From: Balanoglossus misakiensis
Lineage: Eukaryota; Hemichordata
Assembly: GCA_040954595.2 (NCBI GenBank)
Contig: CM082591.2
Span: 3,410,001-3,474,000 of the forward strand
Length of the DNA: 64,000 nt
Direction of reading: 5' to 3'
The translations under genes were made by a program, and so were the position numbers. Below the pieces are notes generated by a model, which saw nothing but the letters and a program-made list of their open reading frames with translations, was not told where the DNA came from and made no database searches. Each line of letters opens with the position of its first letter. The first letter of the stretch is position 1. Shown piece after piece: positions 31,248 to 39,654 of this stretch.

Positions 31248-31945
31248 GCAGCAAATTAAACAAAACAAACAACTTTATGCCCGGTGAATTTTCAATTTGT
31301 TATTTGTACAATAATTATATATTTTAATTTTGAAGATGAAACAGAGTTCAGTACAATTTATATATTCTACTTTGGAAGATGAAACAGAGTTCATACATCT
31401 TTCACATGAGTTTTGGTTTTCATGATAAGATTGTTTGTTATTTGACTTGTTGTATTTTATTAAATGTTTATTAAAGATCCCTCGGTCATTGGCGAGAAAG
31501 AAAAAAAAAAAAAAAAGTACCTTGGGTAAATTTTAAAATGAAATGAACTGGTCCTTTAAAATTATGTTTTGATTGGATGAATGTTTGGATGAATGGTCAT
31601 GAGAGGTTTGCCCCATAGGTCCTATTTAAGGCCCCTTTGCCCGAAGGGCCACAAACAACTCTATTATTTCACAAAGAGACGTATTGAATGAAAAAACCGT
31701 TCAGGCCCCTGTGCCCCTCATGTCAAAATGGTGGCCCCTCTTCCAAAAGTGATCTGATGTATAAGAGTTCCTGACAGTCACTGACTTATTCAGTTTCTAC
31801 CATGGGTGTCCTCCTGCAAACAGCACTGCAGTGGATTGTCACAAACCACCTCTTTTCAAAAGTACTGTTTTACTTGTATTTAGGTTCACTCCCCCATATT
31901 GTCTACAAGACTATCAAGGCAAGGAGAAAGAAGACAAGAGACTAG

Positions 31946-31985
<40 letters not shown>

Positions 31986-31991
31986 GACGTT
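31248..31991 (+). other. Non-coding gap between polymerase and late genes
   Basis: About 740 bp with no supported gene. It holds ATTAAA-type polyadenylation candidates (31253 and about 31457-31475), a 17-19 bp A-run near 31500, a repeated GAAGATGAAACAGAGTTCA (about 31333 and 31376), and a TATTTAAG box at about 31624. The box lies before a GC-rich hairpin (GGCCC...GGGCC) and could start transcription of the downstream block. A 38-bp A-tract (31946-31983) abuts the next start codon. Confidence 0.5.
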
Positions 31992-32207
31992 ATGCCAAGA
32001 GTGCGTAAAAATTGCCCCTATCCCGGTTGTCGTGCCAAACATCTATCGAGGCTTGCCAATCACCTGGTTCAGGTGCACAATATCGAAGATAAAGAAATAA
32101 GACATCAATTTTTGAAATCAGCTGAAGTATCCAATTCTCATCGACTGATTCGTGACTTGGTCAGAATCATCACTGCCTTGTACAAACAAGATCGACCACG
32201 TCTATAG
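31992..32207 (+). CDS. Small C2H2 zinc-finger protein of the Polinton
   Basis: 71 residues from ATG 31992, beginning MPRVRKNCPYPGC. One classical-looking finger, C-x4-C...H-x4-H (CPYPGC to HLVQVH), fills the N-terminal third. The remainder is basic and helical. Ends 26 bp before the ATPase start, so it belongs to the same block of close-packed genes. A DNA- or RNA-binding role, for example in transcription or packaging, is inferred from the finger alone. Small zinc-finger frames at this position are common in animal Polintons. Confidence 0.7.
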   Translation: MPRVRKNCPYPGCRAKHLSRLANHLVQVHNIEDKEIRHQFLKSAEVSNSHRLIRDLVRIITALYKQDRPRL

Positions 32208-32233
32208 AAAGAGACAGTTAGTAACAACAGCAC

Positions 32234-32878
32234 ATGATGGACATAAGATGGCAGCACCCCTTCACTGCCCTGATATGTGGGCCTACTCAATCAGGCAAAA
32301 CGCAGTTTGTGAAAAGGTTACTGACGAACAGGGAAACTATGATATTTCCCCCACCGGAAAACATCGTTTGGTGCTATGGGGAGTATCAACCAGCCTATAC
32401 TGAGTTGAAATCTCTGATTCCAAGCATCCGTTTTGTTGATGGCATTTCTACAGATTTGGACAGTATGATCTCTTCGCACCGTGCTAACTTGCTGATTATA
32501 GATGATCTGATGACAGAGAGTGGAAATAACAAAGCCATCAGTGATCTCTTTACCAAAGGTTCTCACCACCGTAACCTCTCTGTGATACTCATCCTACAAA
32601 ATGCATTCCATCGAGGTAGAGAAATCCGCACCATCAGTTTAAATTCCCATTATTTGGTCTTGTTTAAAAATCCAAGAGATGGTTCACAAATTACTCACCT
32701 TGCCAAACAGATGTATCCAGGACATACTCGATTTGTCCAGGAATCTTTCATCGATGCTACTCGTGAATCCTACGGATACCTCTTTATTGACCTGAAGCCT
32801 AACACACCGGAAGTCCTTCGTCTCCGCACCAACGTTTTCCCCGGAGAGACTCCATTCGTATATATCAGAAAAACATAA
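32234..32878 (+). CDS. ATP: A32/FtsK-type genome-packaging ATPase
   Basis: 214 residues from ATG 32234 (a second ATG follows directly). Walker A GPTQSGKT at residues 16-23, Walker B LLIIDD at 86-91, and a downstream ILILQN strand with the Gln expected of sensor motifs in the HerA/FtsK clade. This size and layout is the Polinton and adintovirus ATPase, related to vaccinia A32, which pumps DNA into preformed capsids. The product is slightly short but complete. It lies 35 bp upstream of the next frame. Confidence 0.93.
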   Translation: MMDIRWQHPFTALICGPTQSGKTQFVKRLLTNRETMIFPPPENIVWCYGEYQPAYTELKSLIPSIRFVDGISTDLDSMISSHRANLLIIDDLMTESGNNKAISDLFTKGSHHRNLSVILILQNAFHRGREIRTISLNSHYLVLFKNPRDGSQITHLAKQMYPGHTRFVQESFIDATRESYGYLFIDLKPNTPEVLRLRTNVFPGETPFVYIRKT

Positions 32879-32913
32879 AGGAGTGTGGCAGCATCAAGTC
32901 TCATCATTTCACC

Positions 32914-33240
32914 ATGTCTCAGCGAATGAGAAAGCACGCTCATTACCTTTCCGTGTTAGGCAAAGGAAATTCCAAACAACAGAGGGGAATTGTGGAAGGA
33001 GCCAGTGCTGACCTGATTCATTGTATCAGCGAGTGTTGTTTGAATATCTTGAAAGGAAGCGTGCCTCTGTCCTCTGGCCAAAGAAATAAACTGGGCAAAT
33101 ACAAACATCAACTTCGCACTTTGGCCAACAGAAAAGTGCCGATTTCAAAGAAGAAAAAATTACTTGTTCAAAAGGGAGGATTCATCACTGCCATCTTGGG
33201 ACCGGTGCTGTCTGCCTTGGGAAGTCTCCTGTTTAAATAG
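32914..33240 (+). CDS. Small basic Polinton protein with hydrophobic C-terminus
   Basis: 108 residues, ATG in good context (ACCATGTC). Lys/Arg-rich in the middle (RTLANRKVPISKKKKLL) and ending in QKGGF followed by a hydrophobic, probably membrane-active tail (ITAILGPVLSALGSLLF). The QKGGF-plus-hydrophobic tail is a recurring feature of a conserved Polinton protein of unknown function. It has been compared with small core or membrane-lytic proteins of DNA viruses, but that homology is not established here. Stop and next start are 8 bp apart. Confidence 0.72.
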   Translation: MSQRMRKHAHYLSVLGKGNSKQQRGIVEGASADLIHCISECCLNILKGSVPLSSGQRNKLGKYKHQLRTLANRKVPISKKKKLLVQKGGFITAILGPVLSALGSLLFK

Positions 33241-33248
33241 ATGTCAAG

Positions 33249-34028
33249 ATGTCCATGCAACACGTCAAAAAGATGGCCCTGGTGCCACAGGAATTACTAG
33301 ACACAATTCAGTCGCAACAGAATCAGGTGATTAATCCTGTCACCAAAATGTTGACATCACTAGACAAAGAAATGCAGCAGGTCTTAGACCGAACTGACAT
33401 ACCGGAGGATGAAAAAGCTAAACTATACCAGCAAACTCTTCAACAGTACAGAGCTTACAGCGACAAAAGGAAGGAACCTGTCAAAATCAGTATTGTCCCC
33501 AATGCCACCATATCGTCCACATCATCGGAAGACAGTACGGGTCAGACTGAGAAAGGACAACAAGACAGTGAAATTCCTATGGATAGTGTAGAACGGGACG
33601 TGGTTGAAAGTGTACCAAAGTCACTTCAGAAGAAAGCGAAACTGATTCTCCAAAAAATCAAGCAACACAAAGCTGTTGCCTGGAATGAGAAAGGAGAACT
33701 CACCTACGATGGAAATCCCTTGGCAGGTACACACATGGTCGACCTTGTGAATGACGTGTTGCGGAGAAGGAAAACCTTCACGCCTACGGGATGGCAACAG
33801 TTTTCACAAGTGCTCTCGGCAATGAACGTACCACAAGATCTGGTGGGTAATGCAGACAGGTGGAAATTTATGCAGTCAGCGAAAGCGACGAAACCACTGG
33901 GTCACGCAGTCAGTGATGACGATGAATTTGACGATGAAAATGTGAAGCAGCTCCCCATCAAACGAAAGAAAGTCATTTCAACCCCCGTGAAACCTAGGCA
34001 TCGCCCAAAGAGTTGGGTTCAGTTTTAA
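33249..34028 (+). CDS. Conserved Polinton protein of unknown function
   Basis: 259 residues from the first ATG. A later ATG at 33273 (AAGATGGCC, opening MALVPQELL) has the better context and may be the true start. The N-terminal half is Gln-rich and helical, the middle acidic/Ser-rich, and the C-terminal half has a compact segment around KHKAVAWNEKGELTYDGNP. It ends in a basic stretch (KRKKVISTPVKPRHRPKSW) like a nuclear signal or DNA-binding tail. Proteins of this shape sit upstream of the integrase in animal Polintons, but no activity is known to me. Confidence 0.7.
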   Translation: MSMQHVKKMALVPQELLDTIQSQQNQVINPVTKMLTSLDKEMQQVLDRTDIPEDEKAKLYQQTLQQYRAYSDKRKEPVKISIVPNATISSTSSEDSTGQTEKGQQDSEIPMDSVERDVVESVPKSLQKKAKLILQKIKQHKAVAWNEKGELTYDGNPLAGTHMVDLVNDVLRRRKTFTPTGWQQFSQVLSAMNVPQDLVGNADRWKFMQSAKATKPLGHAVSDDDEFDDENVKQLPIKRKKVISTPVKPRHRPKSWVQF

Positions 34029-34171
34029 AAGAAATCTGCACTTCAAAACGACGACCATTCTCAAACTGGCTACTGTCATGGAGTGTTGTCCACCCTCTGT
34101 TTCCCTGCGTGACATTCTTAAACGTGTGAGGTGCCTCTGTGCATGTTGTGCTGGTTCTATTGTCGTCCAAC

Positions 34172-35251
34172 ATGACCAAATCGATGGACCTGGACCAGCA
34201 CCTGAGTCAGGTGTATTACGATCCAAGTCATTCCGCAAGTTTTGGAGGAATCGATGCTGTTTACCGTGCTGTAAGGGAAAGAGGAATCAAGGCCACACGG
34301 CAGCAAGTGAGGGAATGGATGCAGCAGCAAGACACGTACACACTCCACAAACCTGTGAGGTGGAAGTTTCCTAGAGGCAGGGTCATCGTGGGCGGCATGG
34401 ATCAGCAGTGGCAGGCGGATTTGGCAGATGTGAGCTCACTGTCAAAATACAACAGTGGGTACAGATACATACTGACCTGCATTGACATCCTTTCTAAATA
34501 TGCCTGGGCCATCCCTCTGAAAGACAAAAGAGGAATCACACTGGTATCTGCTTTCCAGCAGATATTGGAAGATGGGCGAAAACCAGACAAACTGCAAACA
34601 GATCAAGGAAAAGAGTTTGTCAACCACTTGTTTCAACAATTTCTGAAGAAGGAGGGTATTCACTTTTTCACCACTGGCAATGAAACCAAAGCCTCGGTCG
34701 TGGAGCGTTTCAATCGCACGTTGAAAACAAAGATGTGGAAGTATTTCACCAGAAACAACACTTTGAGCTACTTGCCAATACTTCCTCAGTTGATGCTGTC
34801 GTACAACAACACTTGGCACCGCAGTATCAAGAGAAAACCCTCTTCTGTCAACAAGACGAACGATCAAGACGTGTGGGACACTCTTTACGGTGACTTTGAA
34901 GGAAAAGTGGTGAAATTCAAGTACAACGTTGGCGATCGAGTGCGAATCAGTAAAGCAAGACGCATGTTCAAGAAGGGCTACTTACCTAATTGGACGGAAG
35001 AAATCTTCACAGTTGCTCAGAGGATTACAGATAGACCGCCTCTGTACAAGTTGACAGATTATGACGGTGAAGAGTTAGAAGGCACATTCTATGAGCAAGA
35101 ATTGCAACGGGTGGACAAGAAAGATGATGTCTTTCGAGTGGAAAAGGTGCTCAAGAAAAGAAAGAGAAAGGGAAAGACGGAATACCTGGTCAAGTGGTTT
35201 GGCTGGCCATCGAAATTTAACAGTTGGGTGACAGACATAGCCAAAGTATAA
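34172..35251 (+). CDS. INT: Retroviral-type integrase with C-terminal chromodomain
   Basis: 359 residues from ATG 34172 (ATG 34184, MDLDQHL, is an alternative). The in-frame codons further left begin with GTG and are unlikely to be used. The rve core carries the D-D-E triad: D83 (QADLAD), D144 (LQTDQGKEF) and E178 (VVERFNR), with 33 residues between the last two. No HHCC zinc module is visible at the N-terminus; instead a helix-turn-helix-like segment (ATRQQVREWMQQ). Residues about 318-357 form a chromodomain (VEKVLKKR...YLVKWFGWPSKFNSWV), which in chromodomain integrases can guide insertion to modified histones. It would cut and join the terminal repeats and create the 6-bp duplication. Confidence 0.95.
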   Translation: MTKSMDLDQHLSQVYYDPSHSASFGGIDAVYRAVRERGIKATRQQVREWMQQQDTYTLHKPVRWKFPRGRVIVGGMDQQWQADLADVSSLSKYNSGYRYILTCIDILSKYAWAIPLKDKRGITLVSAFQQILEDGRKPDKLQTDQGKEFVNHLFQQFLKKEGIHFFTTGNETKASVVERFNRTLKTKMWKYFTRNNTLSYLPILPQLMLSYNNTWHRSIKRKPSSVNKTNDQDVWDTLYGDFEGKVVKFKYNVGDRVRISKARRMFKKGYLPNWTEEIFTVAQRITDRPPLYKLTDYDGEELEGTFYEQELQRVDKKDDVFRVEKVLKKRKRKGKTEYLVKWFGWPSKFNSWVTDIAKV

Positions 35252-35300
35252 GAGGGACTGATGACATGTAAGTATTGTCAGTGCCATTCCGACGTTCAAC

Positions 35301-35828
35301 ATGGCTTCACACCCTTTCTTCCTGACACTTCCAAGTAACGCGTCCATGGATCACTTTCCCGACAATGTGCTCACCAACTACACCGTGAAATTACCCAAAC
35401 GCATTTCACTCGAGGGTGATTGGGAAGTGGCTCTGATGGAAATCCATTATCCCTTCTCTTGGCCCAAGGTGGCAGACAGCACTCCTCCTCCTCCGACTTA
35501 CGACCCCTCTAATAGCGCCGGGAGGATGCCTGCTGTCATGTCAAATGTGAATCGTATCCCATTTTTGTACGTCTACTGCGACATAGTAGACGACCAGTTG
35601 GTGGGCGACACACACGCTCCCCTTTTAAGAGTCATCAACACCAACGGAACGTATGGCAGCATCATCGACAAGACCTTCCAGACGCCGTACTTTGTGCCCA
35701 TGAAAACTCGCGAATTTGACACCGTAGAAATCTACATAAGAGACGAGACGGGTCGCAAAGTACCATTTCAAAGTGGGAGAGTGATTGTGACACTTGCTTT
35801 CAGAAAACGACGTCCAACTCTTCTGTAG
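35301..35828 (+). CDS. mCP: Minor capsid (penton-like) protein
   Basis: 175 residues from ATG 35301. The N-terminus (FFLTLPSNASMDHFPDN...YTVKLPKRISLEGDWEVAL) is the diagnostic start of the Polinton minor capsid protein, a single-jelly-roll penton homologue that closes the capsid vertices. The beta-rich pattern continues to the C-terminus (GRVIVTLAFRKR). Lies 49 bp after the integrase and 6 bp before the next start. Confidence 0.85.
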   Translation: MASHPFFLTLPSNASMDHFPDNVLTNYTVKLPKRISLEGDWEVALMEIHYPFSWPKVADSTPPPPTYDPSNSAGRMPAVMSNVNRIPFLYVYCDIVDDQLVGDTHAPLLRVINTNGTYGSIIDKTFQTPYFVPMKTREFDTVEIYIRDETGRKVPFQSGRVIVTLAFRKRRPTLL

Positions 35829-35834
35829 TCAATC

Positions 35835-36233
35835 ATGTCGCACAGACGCAAAGTCTACGAAAGTAACCCCGCAGTCTACAAGAACTTTTATGTGGATCAG
35901 GTGGGTAATGGTGCAGCATTCCAGGGGGCAGCATTACAGAGAGGGTACGGCTTGGGAGGTCTCCTCGGTGGACTCTTCCGTGCTGCCACCCCTCTCCTGA
36001 AACAGGGTGCCAAAGTCATCGGTCGGAAGATGTTGAGCACGGGTATGGACATTGCAGGGGATGCGCTGAGTGGACGCAACATCAAAACATCTGCGAAAAA
36101 GCGATTGATGCAGGCCGGAAAAGAACTCGTGTTGGACCACAGGGCAAGGGGTATAAAGCGTAAGCCCTCGGCGAAACGTGTCATTTCAAACACAGCCAAG
36201 CGACAGAGAAGATCTCCCGACATCTTTGACTAA
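35835..36233 (+). CDS. Glycine-rich basic virion-type protein
   Basis: 132 residues. A Gly-rich amphipathic stretch (GYGLGGLLGGLFRAATPLLK) follows a short N-terminal arm with VGNGAAFQGAALQRG, then a Lys/Arg-rich C-terminus (GIKRKPSAKR). This architecture, next to the capsid genes, is shared by many animal Polintons and suggests a membrane-active or DNA-condensing virion component, comparable in role to adenovirus pVI or pX. The role is inference. Conserved small size and position support it as a real gene. Confidence 0.75.
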   Translation: MSHRRKVYESNPAVYKNFYVDQVGNGAAFQGAALQRGYGLGGLLGGLFRAATPLLKQGAKVIGRKMLSTGMDIAGDALSGRNIKTSAKKRLMQAGKELVLDHRARGIKRKPSAKRVISNTAKRQRRSPDIFD

Positions 36234-36249
36234 CATCCGCACTACCGCC

Positions 36250-37581
36250 ATGGCATTTCTTCACGAACACTCTTGTGAATGCACAAAGAGTGAACTGGAC
36301 TTGTTCACCGTTCCGCCGACTCAGACGAGTGTCGAATCGGGGCATTGGGAAGAAGTCCATCCCCTGACACACATTGTGGAATCAGGGCCTATTGAATTTG
36401 TGATCTCAGGCACGGGCGAAGACTACGTGGATCTCTCTTCCACACTCGTCCTGATCAAGGCCAAAATTACCAACGCAGATGGTACCAACCTTGAGGAAAA
36501 TGCACCCGTCGGCCCTGTGAACCTCTGGCTGCACTCACTGTTCAGCCAGGTGGACGTCCACCTCAATGGGAAAATGATATCCAATCCTTCCCCTACCTAT
36601 CCCTACCGAGCGATGATAGAAACATTGCTGAATTACGGCCAAGAAGCTAAACAAACTCAGCTCACTTCAGCCCTCTTCTACAAAGACTACCACATACAAA
36701 TGGATGAATCCGATCCCACAAAAGCAGGAGCAGCAGCCAATACCGGATTGAGGGACCGCTATGGCTTTACCCGTATCAGCAAAGTTGTCGACATGGTGGG
36801 ACCCATCCACTCTGACCTCTTCTTTCAACCCAAATATCTCGTGAATGGCGTTGAATTGCGTCTCAAACTCAATCGAAGCAAGAACACATTCTCCCTTATG
36901 AGTTCTGCCGAAGAGGCAAGCTTCAAAGGCGTGATCACCGAGGCCACTTTACTGGTCAGGAAAGTAAAAGTCAGTCCGTCTGTACTCTTGGGCCATGCCG
37001 AAGCACTGAAAAAGGCTCCCGCCAAATACCCCATACACCGCTGCGTGATGAAAGTGCTATCCATCCCCGGAGGCACAATGTCTTTCAACAAAGACCACAT
37101 ATTTCTGGGACAGCTACCCAAACGAGTGATCATTGGTCTGGTGGACAACGATGCATTCAACGGTTCCTATAAAAAGAATCCTTTCACATTCAGACATTAC
37201 GACATGACATCGGTCGTCTTGAATATCGGAGGCAAGCAGGTGCCGAGTAAACCCCTGAAGACGGATTTCTCCTGGCACGGAGGCCAGAACTACATCATGG
37301 CTTACCACTCTCTCTTCAGCGGAACCAATAAAATGGGTCGAGACGAAGGGATCAACGTCAATCGAGCCGAATACGACAACGGATACACACTGTTTGCCTT
37401 CGATCTCACACCTGACCTGTCTGCAGACGGAGGGCATTTAAACCTGGTCAAAGAAGGAAATCTAGGGTTGGAAATACAATTCAGTCAGGCTCTCACCAAC
37501 ACAGTCAACCTGCTGGTGTATGGGGAATTAGATAATCTCATCGAAATCGACAGAGATCGAAACGTCCTCTTTGATTATTAG
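36250..37581 (+). CDS. MCP: Major capsid protein (double jelly-roll)
   Basis: 443 residues from ATG 36250 (GCCATGGC, strong context). The upstream in-frame ATG at 36178 lies in the preceding gene and is probably unused. Hallmarks: an N-terminal segment with SELDLFTVPPTQTSVESG, a first barrel with VNLWLHSLFSQVDVHLNGK and YPYRAMIETLLNYG, and a second barrel toward the C-terminus (NGYTLFAFDLTPDL and TNTVNLLVYGELDN). This is the double-jelly-roll hexon-type protein long annotated in animal genomes as F54H12.2-like. Trimers would form the capsid faces. The frame is intact. Confidence 0.95.
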   Translation: MAFLHEHSCECTKSELDLFTVPPTQTSVESGHWEEVHPLTHIVESGPIEFVISGTGEDYVDLSSTLVLIKAKITNADGTNLEENAPVGPVNLWLHSLFSQVDVHLNGKMISNPSPTYPYRAMIETLLNYGQEAKQTQLTSALFYKDYHIQMDESDPTKAGAAANTGLRDRYGFTRISKVVDMVGPIHSDLFFQPKYLVNGVELRLKLNRSKNTFSLMSSAEEASFKGVITEATLLVRKVKVSPSVLLGHAEALKKAPAKYPIHRCVMKVLSIPGGTMSFNKDHIFLGQLPKRVIIGLVDNDAFNGSYKKNPFTFRHYDMTSVVLNIGGKQVPSKPLKTDFSWHGGQNYIMAYHSLFSGTNKMGRDEGINVNRAEYDNGYTLFAFDLTPDLSADGGHLNLVKEGNLGLEIQFSQALTNTVNLLVYGELDNLIEIDRDRNVLFDY

Positions 37582-37585
37582 AACC

Positions 37586-38089
37586 ATGGACACCATCACG
37601 TTATCACATATACTGAAGACCGATAGGTACACATCGCCCACCTTTGGTGGAATCAGGGCCTCGGATCAACTGCCGAAAAGACGCCTGAAAACTTTCCCAG
37701 CAGCTTATGTTGCCAACGTGGATCCAAGTACTCGACCTGGAAAACACTGGGTGGCGTTCTTTTTCCCCGGGGACAATCGGGGAGAATACTTTGACTCATA
37801 TGGCCAACCACCAAAGCCGAACACTTTTGAAAAGTTTCTCAACAGAAACTGTGATAGATGGACCTACAATGGACAACGAATCCAAGGACCACTTTCTTCA
37901 GTATGCGGACAGTATGTCCTCTACTATTTGCTACATCGATGCCGCGGTTGGACCATGGCCAATGTTGTGAAACAGTTTACCGAAGATTTGAATTTTAATG
38001 ACTATTTAGTGAATGACATTATTGAGAAAATGACTGGTTTTGACTTTGATGTTCACGATGTTAACTTTTTGCGTGCACAGTTTCAATAA
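37586..38089 (+). CDS. PRO: Adenain-like cysteine protease
   Basis: 167 residues from ATG 37586 (ACCATGG), 4 bp after the capsid stop. The Cys-protease residues fall as in the adenovirus maturation protease family (C5): H54 in GKHW, D70 in YFDSYG, Q100 in QGP and C107 in SSVCGQY. It would cleave capsid or scaffold proteins during virion maturation. It is the last plus-strand gene, with ATTAAA polyadenylation sequence about 90 bp downstream. Confidence 0.93.
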   Translation: MDTITLSHILKTDRYTSPTFGGIRASDQLPKRRLKTFPAAYVANVDPSTRPGKHWVAFFFPGDNRGEYFDSYGQPPKPNTFEKFLNRNCDRWTYNGQRIQGPLSSVCGQYVLYYLLHRCRGWTMANVVKQFTEDLNFNDYLVNDIIEKMTGFDFDVHDVNFLRAQFQ

Positions 38090-38176
38090 CTATTCTGGTG
38101 TTATATTGGTGCACTTTTGTTGTATTCCAGTGTTATTATTCTTGGTGTGTTGTTGATTGGAGTTCATAAAACGAAT

Positions 38177-38182
38177 ATTAAA
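38177..38182 (+). terminator. Polyadenylation signal ATTAAA for plus-strand late genes
   Basis: ATTAAA lies 88 bp after the protease stop, with GT-rich sequence both before and after it (TGTTGTACGTC). It is the first good candidate to end the plus-strand block. Confidence 0.5.
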
Positions 38183-38317
38183 CTGAAAGTGTTGTACGTC
38201 ATTTAAGGCTCTGTTTGTCACATTATTTCCCTATTATGTACAAGCACACATCAGACACACACAAACAAGAATATCACAAAAGAAACCGATTCCTTTTTAA
38301 AAATGATGAAAGCTAAA

Positions 38318-38323
38318 TTTATT
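38318..38323 (-). terminator. Polyadenylation signal AATAAA for minus-strand genes
   Basis: TTTATT on the plus strand reads AATAAA on the minus strand, about 135 bp past the stop of the minus-strand gene at 38458. The two transcription units of the element thus converge here. Confidence 0.5.
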
Positions 38324-38457
38324 TCTAAAAGCCAACAATGAACACTTTAAACAAGTAACAATACAATAGTAAAGTGGGAATTCAATTTACATTTTTTTTT
38401 TAAATGTCCGTGAAACAACAGCAATGAAAACACAAATTTCAAGCAAAAAAAAAAAAG

Positions 38458-38937
38458 TCAACAGCTGGAAGACTGGCTGGTTGTGGGCATTGATTCAATA
38501 ATGTCGTTGCATAGTATCATTCCGTACACGGTGATGTTGTCCGATAAGGCTTCAAAACACTCCTCCGGATCGTCAGCCCATCTGTACATCAGCAATTGTA
38601 AAAGTTCATCAACATCCATCAATCCAAAGGGGGAGCCATGTTCCATGTTGATGTCAGCAGTCGCAGCCATGGTCAAGAAACAATTCTCCACCATATGTAG
38701 GTTTACCCTCTCTGCTGCTGTTCCAAAATGTCGGGTAATCACTTCCCTCTTTCCGGCAGGTGTGGCACCGTAATACAAGCATTCGTGCTCTCTCTGTGAC
38801 AGATAGTCATGTTGGCATCCCTCACAATTCTCGCTGATGATCTTATCCACTTCCGTTGCAATACATTTAGCATAAATGTATTTAAGAAGCTTCCGGGCTA
38901 CTTTTCTGTCCAAATCATTTGGGCAAGAGGGTGGCAT
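38458..38937 (-). CDS. Unidentified Polinton minus-strand protein
   Basis: About 160 residues from the first in-frame ATG (38937, MPPSCPNDLD). The frame stays open 17 more codons upstream but begins there at GTG and overlaps the WW-PC4 stop. A good acceptor (CGTTTATTCCAG) sits just left of the ATG region, at about 38943-38954, so the true start could come from a spliced leader. It is Cys-rich (ENCEGCQHDYLSQREHEC) and mainly helical. No family recognised; it is kept intact with codon-like composition, and ends in SSSC. Confidence 0.6.
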   Translation of the reverse strand: MPPSCPNDLDRKVARKLLKYIYAKCIATEVDKIISENCEGCQHDYLSQREHECLYYGATPAGKREVITRHFGTAAERVNLHMVENCFLTMAATADINMEHGSPFGLMDVDELLQLLMYRWADDPEECFEALSDNITVYGMILCNDIIESMPTTSQSSSC

Positions 38938-38980
38938 ATACTCTGGAATAAACGAAACAGGAACTGGGTGTGAGACGGTT

Positions 38981-39505
38981 TCAGTCACAATTCAGTGTCT
39001 TGACAGCATCATCCACACATCTCAGCATACATTTCAACTGACTCCACTCGTCTAGTCTCAAATTAATGCCTTTCTTGGTTGGTATCAGCTTTCCAGTGGC
39101 GGACTGTCTAAAGTAGTCACGAATGCCGACGTATACATAACCCTTGTAAGCCTTGACACACACCATTCTGGCAGAGGTATCTGTTTCTCGCAGTGTGAAA
39201 TGAAACTCCCGCTCACCTGTTTGGACGTTGGCATCTCTGTTGTCTGGTTGGGAGTTGGTGGGTTGGCTCAGTGAGGCCTCTGTGCTTGGAGAATCAAAGA
39301 GGGTGGGCGTTGCTGGTGGTTCCTGGGTAGGCTCGGGTGGGCTGGGACTGCCAAGGGGAGTGACTCCACGTTCAGGGACATCTGGTGGGGTCCAGCGACT
39401 TTCACTCGTCTTCACATTAAAGTAATATGGCATGCTGGCCTTTACAGAATAGCATTTGCGCCATCCCTGGTTGCACAGTGTTGGTGAAACATCTGGAGTA
39501 GCCAT
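38981..39505 (-). CDS. WW domain fused to PC4/p15 single-strand DNA-binding domain
   Basis: 174 residues from ATG 39505. Residues about 14-44 form a WW domain (GWRKCY...PYYFNVKTSESRWTPP: first Trp, YYFN, second Trp, PP), a Pro-motif binding module. A Pro/Ser linker follows. Residues about 100-170 match the PC4 (SUB1/p15) fold: FTLRE, MVCVKAYKGYVYVGIRDYF, PTKKGINLRLDEWSQLKCML and a DDAVKTL tail. PC4 binds single-stranded DNA and acts as an RNA polymerase II coactivator. The fusion could link element DNA or transcription to host Pro-rich partners such as the polymerase II tail; this is inference. It has its own upstream TATA and octamer elements. Confidence 0.82.
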   Translation of the reverse strand: MATPDVSPTLCNQGWRKCYSVKASMPYYFNVKTSESRWTPPDVPERGVTPLGSPSPPEPTQEPPATPTLFDSPSTEASLSQPTNSQPDNRDANVQTGEREFHFTLRETDTSARMVCVKAYKGYVYVGIRDYFRQSATGKLIPTKKGINLRLDEWSQLKCMLRCVDDAVKTLNCD

Positions 39506-39565
39506 AGCTGTATGTACACTGCTCGACAGTCAGAGCACAAATGAGGCCCCTGAGTGGCCCCGATC

Positions 39566-39591
39566 TCTTTATAGTCACATCTCATTTGCAT
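39566..39591 (-). promoter_or_regulatory. Minus-strand promoter: TATA box and octamer
   Basis: Read on the minus strand, an octamer ATGCAAAT (39584-39591) precedes TATAAAGA (39566-39573), about 60 bp upstream of the WW-PC4 start. Inverted CCAAT boxes follow further upstream at about 39605, 39636 and 39711, the last inside the terminal repeat. Such a compact set resembles a polymerase II promoter. Confidence 0.6.
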
Positions 39592-39654
39592 AATTTCAAA
39601 TCACCCAATCAACTACCTCTTTTTTTTTCAGTCATCCAATCAGAATGGCATTAT

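Noticed and set aside
34172-35251. LTR retrotransposon or retrovirus, suggested by the integrase
   Set aside because: No reverse transcriptase, gag or LTRs. The neighbouring polymerase, ATPase, protease and capsid genes and the 6-bp duplication define a Polinton.
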